A stretch of 64,000 nucleotides of DNA from assembly GCA_003222395.1 (NCBI GenBank), contig QHWB01000040.1:188573-252572 (forward strand). Direction: 5' to 3'. Source of the stretch: Acidobacteriota bacterium. GTDB taxonomy: Bacteria; Acidobacteriota; Vicinamibacteria; Vicinamibacterales; CAVVIG01. The notes beneath the pieces were generated by a model. It saw nothing but the letters and a program-made list of their open reading frames with translations, was not told the DNA's origin and ran no database searches. The translations under genes were made by a program, and so were the position numbers. The first letter of the stretch is position 1, and the number at the start of each line of letters is the position of its first letter. Shown one piece after another: positions 26,828 through 35,876 of the stretch.

Positions 26828-28195
26828 ATGAAGACATACGCCCTGTTGCTGTCCGCTCTGCTTGCATCACAAACCGTCGTCACGCCGCCGGAAAACAAGT
26901 ACACGCCTGCCCAGGATGTGGAGCTTGGACGCAAGGCAGCCGCGGAAGCGCGCCAGCAGCTGCCCCTCCTGCGGAACGACGCCGTGACGTCGTACGTCGA
27001 AAACCTCGGTCGTCGCCTCGTCAATGCGATTCCGCGCGACGTGCAACACCCGGAATTCAATTACACGTTCGAGGTGGTCAACGTCCGCGAGATCAACGCG
27101 TTCGCGCTTCCGGGCGGACCGATGTTCGTCAACCGCGGCATGATCGAGGCGGCCCACACCGAGGGTGAGGTCGTGGGCGTAATGGCGCACGAGTTGAGCC
27201 ACGTGGTGCTGCGTCACGGCACGGCGCAGGCGACCAAGGCCACGCCGTACGAGATCGGTCAGGTCGCCGGAGCGATCTTCGGCGCGATCGTCGGCGGCAC
27301 GTGGGGACGGGTCATCTCACAAGGCACGCAGTTCGGCCTCGGCGCGGCATTCCTTCGTTTCAGCCGCGAATTCGAGCACGATGCCGATATCGAGGGATCG
27401 CACATCATGGCCCGCGCCGGCTACGATCCGCGCGACATGGCCAACATGTTCAAGACGATCGAAAAGCAGGGCGGATCGGGCGGGCCGCAGTGGCTGAGCG
27501 ATCATCCCAATCCCGGCAATCGCTCCGAGTACATCGCGAAGGAAGCGCAGCTGCTGCGGGTCGAGAACTCGATTCGCGACACGCGCGACTTCGCGCAGGT
27601 GCAGGCGAACCTCAAGCGGCTGCCGCGGGCGCCGACGACGGAGGAAGCGACGCGGAACAGTCAGCGGCCGGTCGGGACGAGCGGCGATACACGCATGCCG
27701 ACGGGGCGTGTCGAGGTACCATCCTCCAGTTTCCGAACCTACGACGAAGGCAACCTGTTTCGTGTCAGCGTGCCGTCGAACTGGCGGGAGGTGCCCGGCA
27801 ATAACAGCGTCACGTTCGCGCCCGATGGCGCGTACGGATCGTCGAACGGCCAGAGCGTGTTCACTCACGGCGTCGAGATCGGTGTCTCGCGCAACGAGAC
27901 ACACAATCTGCAACAGGCGACCGACGAGCTCATTCAATCGCTCGGACAGGGGAATCCGGCGCTGAGCCGTGCATCCGGGTACGACCGCATCACCATCGAC
28001 GGCCGGCAGGGACTGCGCACCGTGTTGTCGAACACGTCGGAGGCGACCGGACAGCGCGAGGCGATCCAGCTGGCGACCACACAACTCGGCGACGGCACGC
28101 TGCTCTACACGATCGGCGTGGCGCCGGCCGACCAGTTCTCGTCCTACCGCAACGTGTTCGATCGCGTTCTCAGTTCCCTTCGGGCGTCGCGGTAA
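26828..28195 (+). CDS. M48 family metallopeptidase (periplasmic)
   Basis: 455 residues with a signal peptide (MKTYALLLSALLASQTVVT). Zinc site: HELSHVVLRHG (HExxH) with the downstream glutamate in FSREFEHDADIEG. The domain follows GRRLVNAI...VVNVREINAFALPGGPMFVNRGMI, typical of BepA/LoiP-like proteases. The C-terminal part is a separate beta-rich extension not found in the shortest members. Probably acts in outer-membrane protein quality control. Confidence 0.93.
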   Translation: MKTYALLLSALLASQTVVTPPENKYTPAQDVELGRKAAAEARQQLPLLRNDAVTSYVENLGRRLVNAIPRDVQHPEFNYTFEVVNVREINAFALPGGPMFVNRGMIEAAHTEGEVVGVMAHELSHVVLRHGTAQATKATPYEIGQVAGAIFGAIVGGTWGRVISQGTQFGLGAAFLRFSREFEHDADIEGSHIMARAGYDPRDMANMFKTIEKQGGSGGPQWLSDHPNPGNRSEYIAKEAQLLRVENSIRDTRDFAQVQANLKRLPRAPTTEEATRNSQRPVGTSGDTRMPTGRVEVPSSSFRTYDEGNLFRVSVPSNWREVPGNNSVTFAPDGAYGSSNGQSVFTHGVEIGVSRNETHNLQQATDELIQSLGQGNPALSRASGYDRITIDGRQGLRTVLSNTSEATGQREAIQLATTQLGDGTLLYTIGVAPADQFSSYRNVFDRVLSSLRASR

Positions 28196-28217
28196 CCGAT
28201 CAACGCTGAGTCCGCCG

Positions 28218-28259
28218 AGACCGCACAATTAGAGGACCTTCTGAAACAATCTGCGGTCT
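28218..28259. repeat. Inverted repeat between convergent genes
   Basis: AGACCGCA (28218) and TGCGGTCT (28252) are complementary with a 26-bp loop, between the ends of the M48 and outer-membrane-barrel genes. It could serve as a bidirectional terminator, but there is no T-tract. The flanking wording (TCTGCGGTCTTTGCGATCTCTGCG) is repetitive. Confidence 0.4.
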
Positions 28260-28291
28260 TTGCGATCTCTGCGTTCGATACGACGCGAGAA

Positions 28292-28873
28292 TCAGAATCG
28301 CAGCGCGAGACCAAGTGCGGCGCGCCAGAAGTCGACCGGCTGGCTGCTGAAGAGGTTGCCGAGCGTGATGTCCTGCAGCGTGTGCAGATGCCTGAGGTCG
28401 GCGCGAATGCCCACGCCGTGCGCCAGGAAGACGTTCACGCCGCCGCCCACGTCGTAGCCGAGCGCATTCTGATCGAGCGAAAGGCTGGACGAATCGAATT
28501 TCGCGTGTGGGCGGATGAGGCCGAGGCCCGCCAATGCATACGGCTGAATCGGTCCGGCCGGCACCACGACCATCAGATTGCTCATGACCGTCAGCACCGC
28601 GTTGTCGCCGCCTTCGGTTTTGCCGAAGAAGTTCGGCGCGTAGCCGATGTCTTCCTCGAAGCCGAAGATGCCGTGCCTCGAACCGAACGAGACTCCCCAA
28701 TTCAGACGCTTCTCGTCGCAATTCGACAGGCTGATGCAATTCGCGGAATCGCCGCCGAAATTGAAGCCGACGAACGGCGTAAGAAATCCTTCCGCGTGAG
28801 CCGGCCGGTCCCACGTCATCATCGCCATGGTAAGGACGACAAACGCCGCAATCGATCGCGCGTGATCGTTCAT
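28292..28873 (-). CDS. Outer-membrane beta-barrel protein
   Basis: 193 residues. A signal peptide (SIAAFVVLTMAMMTWDRPAHA) is followed by alternating beta strands ending in an aromatic C-terminus (ALGLALRF), typical of OmpA/OmpW-like eight-stranded barrels. A small loop with two cysteines (NCISLSNC) lies near residue 45. The start at 28873 fits the signal peptide; a longer reading adds non-homologous sequence. Function unknown. Confidence 0.8.
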   Translation of the reverse strand: MNDHARSIAAFVVLTMAMMTWDRPAHAEGFLTPFVGFNFGGDSANCISLSNCDEKRLNWGVSFGSRHGIFGFEEDIGYAPNFFGKTEGGDNAVLTVMSNLMVVVPAGPIQPYALAGLGLIRPHAKFDSSSLSLDQNALGYDVGGGVNVFLAHGVGIRADLRHLHTLQDITLGNLFSSQPVDFWRAALGLALRF

Positions 28874-29044
28874 GGACGTGATCGGTCGCGATGCAAGGGG
28901 CACACCGGAGAATGCCGGCGCCATCGGGCGCGCACCGCGCACGTTCCGATGGGCGCTGTATAAATCATTAACACCGCAAGCGTTGTATACACAGCAGAAC
29001 GGCGACGTCCGCTTCAGATGCGCCAGCAAAGTTCATAGAAATGC

Positions 29045-29058
29045 ACAACGACCGTTGT
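29045..29058. promoter_or_regulatory. Palindrome upstream of the kinase gene, possible operator
   Basis: ACAACG-AC-CGTTGT is a perfect 6-bp inverted repeat with a 2-bp centre, 41 bp before the kinase start. Its place in a less GC-rich promoter region suggests a repressor or activator site. No regulator is identified. Confidence 0.35.
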
Positions 29059-29098
29059 AAAATCGGCGCGTTTTCGGATCCATCACATCTTCCAACGA

Positions 29099-32011
29099 GT
29101 GCCGCTGACCCCAGGAATCCGCATCGCCGGTCGATTCGAGATCGTCGCTCCGATCGGCGCCGGCAGCATGGGCGAGGTCTACCAGGCACACGATCTGACG
29201 CTTCACCGGGACGTCGCGCTCAAGCTGCTCTCCCCTGCGCTGGCCACCTCTGAAGAGCATCTGGCGCGCTTCCAGCGCGAAGCCCGCGCCGCGTCGGGAC
29301 TCAATCATCCGAATATCTGCACGATTTACGACATCGGCCAGGCCGCCGAAGCCGACGGACGCCCGTATCTCGTAATGGAACTGCTCCGCGGCTTCACGCT
29401 GTATGAAGGGCTCGCGAGCGGACCTCTTGCGGTCGGAACCGTCGTCAACATCGGCGTGCAGGTCGCCAATGCGCTCGACGCCGCGCATTCGGCGGGCATC
29501 GTCCACCGCGACATCAAGCCGGCGAACATCTTCATCACGACGCGCGGCGACGCGAAGCTGCTCGACTTCGGCCTTGCCGCGGTCGCCCAAGCCACCGAGG
29601 CGTCGGCGTCGCTCACCAATCCGGGCACCTCGGTCGGAACGGTTCTGTACATGTCGCCCGAGCAGGCGCTGGGCGATCCGCTCGACGCGCGGACCGACAT
29701 CTTCTCGTTTGGCGTCGTCTTGTACGAAATGGTGACCGGGCGCCGCGCGTTCGAAGGACGGTCGACGACCGCGATCGTCGACGCGATTCTCCATTCGACG
29801 CCGTCGGGACTCGATGCCGCAGGCGCGATAACGATTCCGACAAGTCTCCGGCAGCTGATCGCGCGCATGCTCGACAAGAACAAGGATCGGCGTCCGGCGA
29901 GCGCCGCTGAAGTCGCGGTTCATCTGCGCGCGGTGCAGAGCGGGTCGATCGCCGGACGTGAATATGCTGCGGTAACCGAAGCCAGCACCGCGCGCACGAA
30001 CGGCACGAACGATTTGCAGGTCGAATCGGACGTGTTTCAAGAGACGCCGGCGTACCTGCCGAGGATTGGCTCGTCCTCCGGCCTGACGCGGGCGTGCGAA
30101 AACATTCGAATGCGCGACGTCGGTCCGATGTCGCTCGGGCTATTGGTGCTCGCTGCGGCCCTGTATATCGGCTATTCGCGGTTTCACGGCGCCACGCCTT
30201 CGCTCACCGCGCGCGAACCACTGCTGCTGGCCGACTTCGTCAACACGACCCGCGAGCCGGTGTTCGACGGCGCGCTCAAGGATGCGCTCGAAATCCAGCT
30301 GCAGCAGTCGCCGTACGTGAACGTGCTGCCCGTCTCGCAGATACACGCGGCGCTGCGGCTGATGCAGAAGCCGGCGAGCGAACCGGTATCGCCCGAGGTC
30401 GCCCACGATCTCTGCCAGCGCGTCGGCGCCAAAGCCGTCCTGCTGGGATCGATTGCACCGCTCGACAGCGCGTACGTCGTGAAGCTGGAAGCGCAGGCGT
30501 GCGGATCGGGCGACGTCGTGGCGCGGCAGCAGGTGCAGGCGGCATCGAAAACCGACGTCCTGCCCAGCGTCGGATCCGCCGCCGCCCGATTGCGCGAGCA
30601 GCTCGGCGAATCGCTTGGATCGATTCAGCGTTTCAACGTGCCGGTTCAGCACGCGACGACGGCATCGCTCGAAGCGCTCAAGGCGTACAGCATGGGGCTC
30701 GACACGCGCAACCGTATCGGCGATGTGCAGGCGATCCCGCTGTTCGAACGCGCGCTCGCCCTGGACCCGAACTTCGCGCTGGCCGCCGCGCGTCTCGCGT
30801 CGATTTACACGAACCTCGCCGACCAGGCGAAAGCGCAGGAGTACATGAAGCGCGCCTTCGAGCGCAGCGAAGGGCTCAGCGAGCCCGAGCGCCTCTTCAT
30901 CACCTCGTCGTATCACTTCATCGTCACCGGGCGCCTCGATCAGGTCGTCACGACCTATCAGCTGTGGATCAGCACGTATCCGCAGGACTGGATTCCGCAC
31001 AACAACTTGTCGTCGGCCTACTCGCGGCTCAATCAACTCGACGCCGCGGTGCACGAAGCGCAGGCAGCCGTCCAGCTCGCGCCCAACATCGTCATCGGGT
31101 ACCAGCAACTCGCGCATACGCTGCTCGTGGCCGACCGGTTGGACGAGGTGAAGGCGGTGCTCGCCGATGCCGCCACCCATTCGCTCGATTCGTCATACAA
31201 CCGCGCAGTTGCCTACGACATCGCCTTTCTCGAACACGACACCGCACGCATGCAGGAGCAGCTGCGCGCATCGGCGTCGCGGGCCGACGGCTATCTGATT
31301 CTGACCGAAGCGGCACGCGCCGCGCTCGCCGCCGGCGAAATCGAGACGAGCCGCACTCTGTACGGCAAGGCTATTGAAGAGGCGCAGGAAGCGAAGATCA
31401 TGGATTACACCGGCAGCCTTCTCGCGGAGCAGGCGATCGGCGACGGGCTGATCGGTGATGGCGCGCGCGGCGCGGAACGATTCCAGCGGGCACTCGTCAC
31501 GAGCCACGGAATAGAGACCACGTGGTCCGCGGCGCTGGCGGCAGCGTTCGCCGGCCGCACCACCGACGCCGCGCGCCTCGCGTCCACGTATCAGCGGCTG
31601 GCGGTGCCGGCGGCCGATATCGTCAACGGCGTTATACCGATGCTCAATGCGGCCGTGGCGATCGCGAACGACAACCCGCGGAGCGCGATCGATTTGCTCG
31701 CCGGCGCCACCGCCTACGAGCGGTCAGTCGGAATCTGGATTCCGTACTTGCGTGGGCTCGCATTGGCCCGCGTCAACGATCACCGGCGGGCGGCGGCCGA
31801 ATTCCGCAAGGTAATCGCGCGCCGCGGCAGTCAGCCCGCGAGCCTCCTGCACACGCTCGCCACGCTTCAGCTCGCGAGAGCGGTGCGTGCAGCCGGCGAT
31901 ACGGCCGCCGCGCGCCAGGCGTACACCGACTTCACGACCGCGTGGGCCCACGCCGACAGTGGCGTGCCGTTACTGGCCGAAGCGATGCGAGAAGCCTCTG
32001 CGCTGAAATGA
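29099..32011 (+). CDS. Ser/Thr protein kinase with membrane anchor and TPR sensor domain
   Basis: 970 residues from a GTG. Kinase domain about 12-280: glycine loop GAGSMGEV (21-28), Lys42, catalytic HRDIKPAN (Asp138), DFG (156-158), and MSPEQ for the activation segment. A single helix about 344-360 (SLGLLVLAAALYIGY) places the remainder outside the cytoplasm. The rest is a FlgO-like stretch and TPR repeats (DPNFALAAARLASIYTNLADQAKAQEYMKRAFE). The stop overlaps the next start (ATGA), so kinase and radical-SAM enzyme are co-translated. Confidence 0.94.
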   Translation: MPLTPGIRIAGRFEIVAPIGAGSMGEVYQAHDLTLHRDVALKLLSPALATSEEHLARFQREARAASGLNHPNICTIYDIGQAAEADGRPYLVMELLRGFTLYEGLASGPLAVGTVVNIGVQVANALDAAHSAGIVHRDIKPANIFITTRGDAKLLDFGLAAVAQATEASASLTNPGTSVGTVLYMSPEQALGDPLDARTDIFSFGVVLYEMVTGRRAFEGRSTTAIVDAILHSTPSGLDAAGAITIPTSLRQLIARMLDKNKDRRPASAAEVAVHLRAVQSGSIAGREYAAVTEASTARTNGTNDLQVESDVFQETPAYLPRIGSSSGLTRACENIRMRDVGPMSLGLLVLAAALYIGYSRFHGATPSLTAREPLLLADFVNTTREPVFDGALKDALEIQLQQSPYVNVLPVSQIHAALRLMQKPASEPVSPEVAHDLCQRVGAKAVLLGSIAPLDSAYVVKLEAQACGSGDVVARQQVQAASKTDVLPSVGSAAARLREQLGESLGSIQRFNVPVQHATTASLEALKAYSMGLDTRNRIGDVQAIPLFERALALDPNFALAAARLASIYTNLADQAKAQEYMKRAFERSEGLSEPERLFITSSYHFIVTGRLDQVVTTYQLWISTYPQDWIPHNNLSSAYSRLNQLDAAVHEAQAAVQLAPNIVIGYQQLAHTLLVADRLDEVKAVLADAATHSLDSSYNRAVAYDIAFLEHDTARMQEQLRASASRADGYLILTEAARAALAAGEIETSRTLYGKAIEEAQEAKIMDYTGSLLAEQAIGDGLIGDGARGAERFQRALVTSHGIETTWSAALAAAFAGRTTDAARLASTYQRLAVPAADIVNGVIPMLNAAVAIANDNPRSAIDLLAGATAYERSVGIWIPYLRGLALARVNDHRRAAAEFRKVIARRGSQPASLLHTLATLQLARAVRAAGDTAAARQAYTDFTTAWAHADSGVPLLAEAMREASALK

Positions 32012-34029
32012 CCGCGCGCCACGACGTCGTGTTCGTCTCGATGCCGTTTGGTCCGCTGTTCTCGCCGTCGCTTGCCCTGAGCCTGCTGCAGCCGCAGGTA
32101 CATGCGCGAGGCCTTGCGTGCCGCGTCGAATACTTCACGCTGGCCTACGCCGAGCGCGTCGGCCATTCGCTGTACTCCAAGATCCTCGCGGAGCATCGCG
32201 CGATGGCGCGCAGCTTCGTCGGCGAGTGGATTTTCTCGCACGCGCTTTTCGACTGGCCCGCCGGGCACGATCAGCGGTACCTGCGCGAAGTGCTGCGCAG
32301 GGCGCCTTCACACCTTGGATGGAATCAGAACAAGCCGCCGGGCGCGCGCGACATGGCAGCGCTCGAGGACGCCGTGGCGTCGGTATCGTCATTCGTCGAC
32401 TGGTGCGCCGGCCGGATCGTCGATCTCGAACCGCGCCTGCTCGGCTTCACGAGCGTGTTCCAGCAGCATCTGGCGTCCCTCGCGCTCGCCAAACGCGTCA
32501 AGGCGCGCTTCCCCGGCGCGTTCGTCGTGATCGGCGGCGCGAACTGCGAAGCCGCGATGGGGATGGAAACGGTGCGCCAGTTTCCCTTCGTCGATGCCGT
32601 GGTCTCCGGCGAAGCCGATCGCGTGGTGGGCGACCTCGCGGCGCGCGTCGTTGCGGGCGATCCGATCGAGGGACTGCCCGGCGTGGTCACCCGAAAGACG
32701 CTCGCAGCGAGGGGCCTGGGCTGCGGCACGCCGACGGCGGTCGTCAACGACATTGACGTGCTGCCGTACCCCGATTACACCGACTACTTCGATCAGTTTG
32801 CGCGCAGCAGGTTCCGCGATCAGTGGCAGCCGAGCGTGTACGTCGAAACGTCGCGCGGCTGCTGGTGGGGCGAGCGGATGCACTGCACGTTCTGCGGCCT
32901 CAACGGCGAGACGATGACGTATCGCAGCAAATCGGCCGCGCGGGCACTCGACGAGCTGACGCACCTGGCGACCACTTACCCCGGCTGCGACATCCAGGTC
33001 GTCGACAACATTCTCGATCTCAAGTACTTCAGAACGCTGCTGCCGATGCTGGCCGAGCGGAAGCTGAAGGTCTCGCTGTTCTACGAGACGAAATCGAACC
33101 TCAAGAAAGATCAGGTCCGGCTGCTGCGCGACGCCGGCGTCACGATCATCCAGCCCGGCATCGAGAGCCTCAGCGACAACGTGCTGAAGCAGATGAAGAA
33201 AGGCGTCTCGGGCCTGCAGAACATTCAGCTGCTGAAGTGGTGCAAGGAATTCGGCGTCGAGCCGCTGTGGAACGTGCTCCTCGGATTCCCGGGCGAATCG
33301 CCAGACGATTACCACCGGATGGCGGAGCTCACCGCGCAGCTGTGCCACCTGCCGCGGCCGGTGTGCGTGACGGCGATCCGACTCGACCGGTTCAGTCCGA
33401 ACTTCAACGAGTCCGATCGTCTCGGCTTCGCGCGAGTGCGGCCGCTCCCGTTCTACGAATTCCTCTACGACCTGCCGGAGTCGGCGCGGCGCAACCTCGC
33501 GTACTTCTTTGCGTACGAATACCAATCGCCGCAGGACGTCGCCAGCTACGCGGCGCCGCTGATCCGCCGCGTGCACGCATGGAAGACGACCTGGCGGCAC
33601 TCGGAGCTCGTATCGATCGATATCGCCAATCGGCTGGTGGTGTTCGACACCAGGCCGCGGGCAAAAGCGCCGATTTCCATGCTGTCGGGCGAGGATCGCG
33701 ATCTGTATCTCGCGTGCGACGCGATCACCGACTCGAGCCAGGTCGACGCCTCGAGCATGGCCCGGTTGAACGCGATGGTCGATCGCGGGCTGATGCTGAA
33801 GGACGGTGCGCGCTACCTGTCGCTCGCCGTTCCGATTGGAGACTACACGCCGAAAGGGATTGCCGCCGCGCGGCTGCGTGCGATGTTCGCTTCGTCCACG
33901 ACGCGCGATTATGACGGCGTCCGCATCCGATTCAGCGCGAGCGGAGCGCACGATCGCTCACCGCTGACGAAGTCGCATTTCGAGCTCGACGCGGCCAACG
34001 AGTTGTACGTGCGGCGGACTGTCCGCTGA
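32008..34029 (+). CDS. B12-binding/radical-SAM RiPP maturation protein (rSAM_ocin_1 type)
   Basis: 673 residues. N-terminal half: a cobalamin-binding-like fold (LLGFTSVFQQHLASLALAKRVKARFP, GGANCEA). Radical SAM motif: SRGCWWGERMHCTFCGLNG with Cys285, Cys293 and Cys296, spacing CX7CX2C. That spacing and the preceding ETSRGCWWG text are the signature I know from the RiPP-maturation radical SAM C-methyltransferase family (TIGR03975). Its C-terminal 150 residues have no named domain. The DxHxxG cobalamin-binding motif is not evident. It follows the kinase by an ATGA overlap and precedes the lysine-rich peptide by 15 bp, as a modifying enzyme and substrate would. Confidence 0.88.
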   Translation: MTARHDVVFVSMPFGPLFSPSLALSLLQPQVHARGLACRVEYFTLAYAERVGHSLYSKILAEHRAMARSFVGEWIFSHALFDWPAGHDQRYLREVLRRAPSHLGWNQNKPPGARDMAALEDAVASVSSFVDWCAGRIVDLEPRLLGFTSVFQQHLASLALAKRVKARFPGAFVVIGGANCEAAMGMETVRQFPFVDAVVSGEADRVVGDLAARVVAGDPIEGLPGVVTRKTLAARGLGCGTPTAVVNDIDVLPYPDYTDYFDQFARSRFRDQWQPSVYVETSRGCWWGERMHCTFCGLNGETMTYRSKSAARALDELTHLATTYPGCDIQVVDNILDLKYFRTLLPMLAERKLKVSLFYETKSNLKKDQVRLLRDAGVTIIQPGIESLSDNVLKQMKKGVSGLQNIQLLKWCKEFGVEPLWNVLLGFPGESPDDYHRMAELTAQLCHLPRPVCVTAIRLDRFSPNFNESDRLGFARVRPLPFYEFLYDLPESARRNLAYFFAYEYQSPQDVASYAAPLIRRVHAWKTTWRHSELVSIDIANRLVVFDTRPRAKAPISMLSGEDRDLYLACDAITDSSQVDASSMARLNAMVDRGLMLKDGARYLSLAVPIGDYTPKGIAAARLRAMFASSTTRDYDGVRIRFSASGAHDRSPLTKSHFELDAANELYVRRTVR

Positions 34030-34044
34030 CGAGGAGGCGCGACG

Positions 34045-34149
34045 ATGGCGAAGAAGAAGGCGGGAACCAAGAAGAAGGCGGCGGGCGGAAAGAAGAAGAA
34101 GAAGGCAGCGGTCAAGAGAAAGAAGCCCGCCGGCTGCATCTACAATTGA
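34045..34149 (+). CDS. Lysine-rich short peptide, candidate RiPP precursor
   Basis: A 34-residue peptide too short for usual gene callers. GAGGAGG lies 7 bp before the ATG, a better ribosome-binding site than most genes here have. It contains 14 lysines and one arginine with small residues between, and ends PAGCIYN, the only cysteine and tyrosine in the peptide. A short substrate next to a radical-SAM maturase is the usual arrangement for RiPPs: the Lys-rich part would be the leader and AGCIYN the modified core. Alternatively it is a nucleic-acid-binding basic peptide. Its stop is 3 bp from the end of the opposing GMC gene. Confidence 0.6.
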   Translation: MAKKKAGTKKKAAGGKKKKKAAVKRKKPAGCIYN

Positions 34150-34152
34150 CGA

Positions 34153-35871
34153 CTACGAACGGCGATTCGAAATCCTGTTCCAGTTCTTCGCGAGATGCTC
34201 CGCCGTGCGCCACGCGAGCGCCTGCACGGTGAGCGTCGGATTGTGCGCGCCGCTCGTCCCCATCGTCGAGGCGCCGAGGACGCCGAGATTTGGCGCCTCA
34301 TGCGAAAGGCCCCAGCGATCGACGACGTTGGTCGCGGGATTGTCGCCCATGCGCGTTCCGCCGTACGCGTGCGTGCTGATTCCCATCGCGCCGCCGACCG
34401 GCGCGCGCTGAATCGCGACCGCGCCCGCTTCGCGATACCACTGCTCCATTTTTCCCTGCGTGAACAGCGATACGCGTCGTTCGTTCTCCTTGAACTCCGC
34501 GGTGACGCGGCAGACCGGGAAGCCGAGCGGATCCTTCACGACGGGATCGAGATCGATGTAGTTGTCCTCGTACGGGAGCGTCGTCTTCTGGATGTACGCG
34601 GTGTTCGATCGATCGGCGTTCTCCTTGATGAACGCCTTCCATGCCGATCCCCATGCGGGCGCGCGGCCGAACGTGCTCATGCCGGCGGCGCCGATCGGAC
34701 GGCGATCCGAGTACACCCACAGGTTGCCGCCGCCGATGAAATCGAGGCCCGAATGATCGAAGTTGTCGTCGGCCCAGTCGTCGACGGCGACGCCCTGCGC
34801 GGGAAGGCCGTACCACGAGCTCGTATTGGAGGGAAACAGCGCCGACACGCCGGCGAGCATGTTGTGGCTGAAGTAGTGGCGGCCGACCTGACCGTGATTG
34901 TTCGATAGACCGTTCGGAAACGCTTTGGACTTCGACAGGAGCAGCAGCCGCACGTTCTCGTACGTGTAGCCCGCCACGAGCACCACCTTCGCGGGCTGGA
35001 AATACTCGACGCCGTCGGTGAGGTAGTTCACGCCGGCAACCTGACCGTTCGCGTCGACTTCGATCGTCGTCACATGCGCGCGCGTCACCACCTTGAGGCG
35101 TCCTGTCGCCTGCGCGCGCGGAATCGTCGTCACCATCGTCGAGTTCTTGGCGTCGACGTGACAGCCGCCGCGATTGCAGAAGCCGTGATACATGCAGGGC
35201 GAGCGATTCTGGTACGAGCGCGAATTGACGGCGGCCGGGCCGGGGAACGGATGAAACCCGAGCGATTTCGCGCTCCCCGCCATCTTCTCGATGAACTCGG
35301 TCCAGCGGAGCGGCGGCATCGGATAGCCGCGCCTGCGCGGCGCTTCGAACGGGTTGCCGCGCGGATCGATCCGGCCGTCGACGTTGCCCGCCTGACCCGA
35401 GACGCCGACTCCGTACTCGACTTTGTCGTAGTAGGCCTCGAGCTCATCGTAATCGAACGGCCAGTCCTCGACAGTCGACCCTTTCGGAATCCGCGATGCG
35501 CCGTACCGCCGCGTCGTCTCGCTCACGACTTTGAAATCCCACGGATTGAGACGCCAGCTCTGTCCCCAGTAATGCAGCGTCGTGCCGCCGACGCTGTTCT
35601 GCATCGGATGGACGGTGCCGCGCGGCGCACTCGGCGACGAGGCGTTGGGCCGTGACGTCGGAATCTCCTGATTCGCTTTCTGCACCGACTGCGGCCAGCC
35701 GCGCACGTTGTTGCGCAGCTCGTCGGGCGCGAAATCCTTTCGCGTGAGCCACGTCCCGGCCTCGAGGCCGACGACCTCGATTCCGGCCTGCGCCAGCGGA
35801 AGCGCGGCGACACCGCCGGCGGCGCCGAGTCCGACGATGACGACGTCCGTGTCTTTCAGCCTGTTCGCCAT
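34153..35871 (-). CDS. GMC family oxidoreductase (FAD-dependent dehydrogenase, large subunit type)
   Basis: 572 residues. The N-terminal FAD-binding motif is DVVIVGLGAAGGVAALPLAQAG; a second FAD region and the GMC signature follow. The C-terminal half has HAYGGTRMGDNP and VLGASTMGTSGAHNPTLTVQALA with the catalytic His/Asn. It resembles the large subunit of gluconate 2-dehydrogenase and related alcohol/sugar dehydrogenases. A 5-bp gap from the subunit-3-like gene indicates that the two form a complex. A cytochrome subunit is missing in the window. Confidence 0.93.
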   Translation of the reverse strand: MANRLKDTDVVIVGLGAAGGVAALPLAQAGIEVVGLEAGTWLTRKDFAPDELRNNVRGWPQSVQKANQEIPTSRPNASSPSAPRGTVHPMQNSVGGTTLHYWGQSWRLNPWDFKVVSETTRRYGASRIPKGSTVEDWPFDYDELEAYYDKVEYGVGVSGQAGNVDGRIDPRGNPFEAPRRRGYPMPPLRWTEFIEKMAGSAKSLGFHPFPGPAAVNSRSYQNRSPCMYHGFCNRGGCHVDAKNSTMVTTIPRAQATGRLKVVTRAHVTTIEVDANGQVAGVNYLTDGVEYFQPAKVVLVAGYTYENVRLLLLSKSKAFPNGLSNNHGQVGRHYFSHNMLAGVSALFPSNTSSWYGLPAQGVAVDDWADDNFDHSGLDFIGGGNLWVYSDRRPIGAAGMSTFGRAPAWGSAWKAFIKENADRSNTAYIQKTTLPYEDNYIDLDPVVKDPLGFPVCRVTAEFKENERRVSLFTQGKMEQWYREAGAVAIQRAPVGGAMGISTHAYGGTRMGDNPATNVVDRWGLSHEAPNLGVLGASTMGTSGAHNPTLTVQALAWRTAEHLAKNWNRISNRRS

Positions 35872-35876
35872 TCCGC

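Noticed and set aside
32389-33951. 520-codon minus-strand frame
   Set aside because: Antisense to the radical-SAM maturase; arginine-rich composition and no motif.
34045-35871. GMC dehydrogenase as part of the RiPP operon
   Set aside because: It is convergent with the peptide gene and clearly belongs to its own ankyrin-PEBP/subunit-3 operon.
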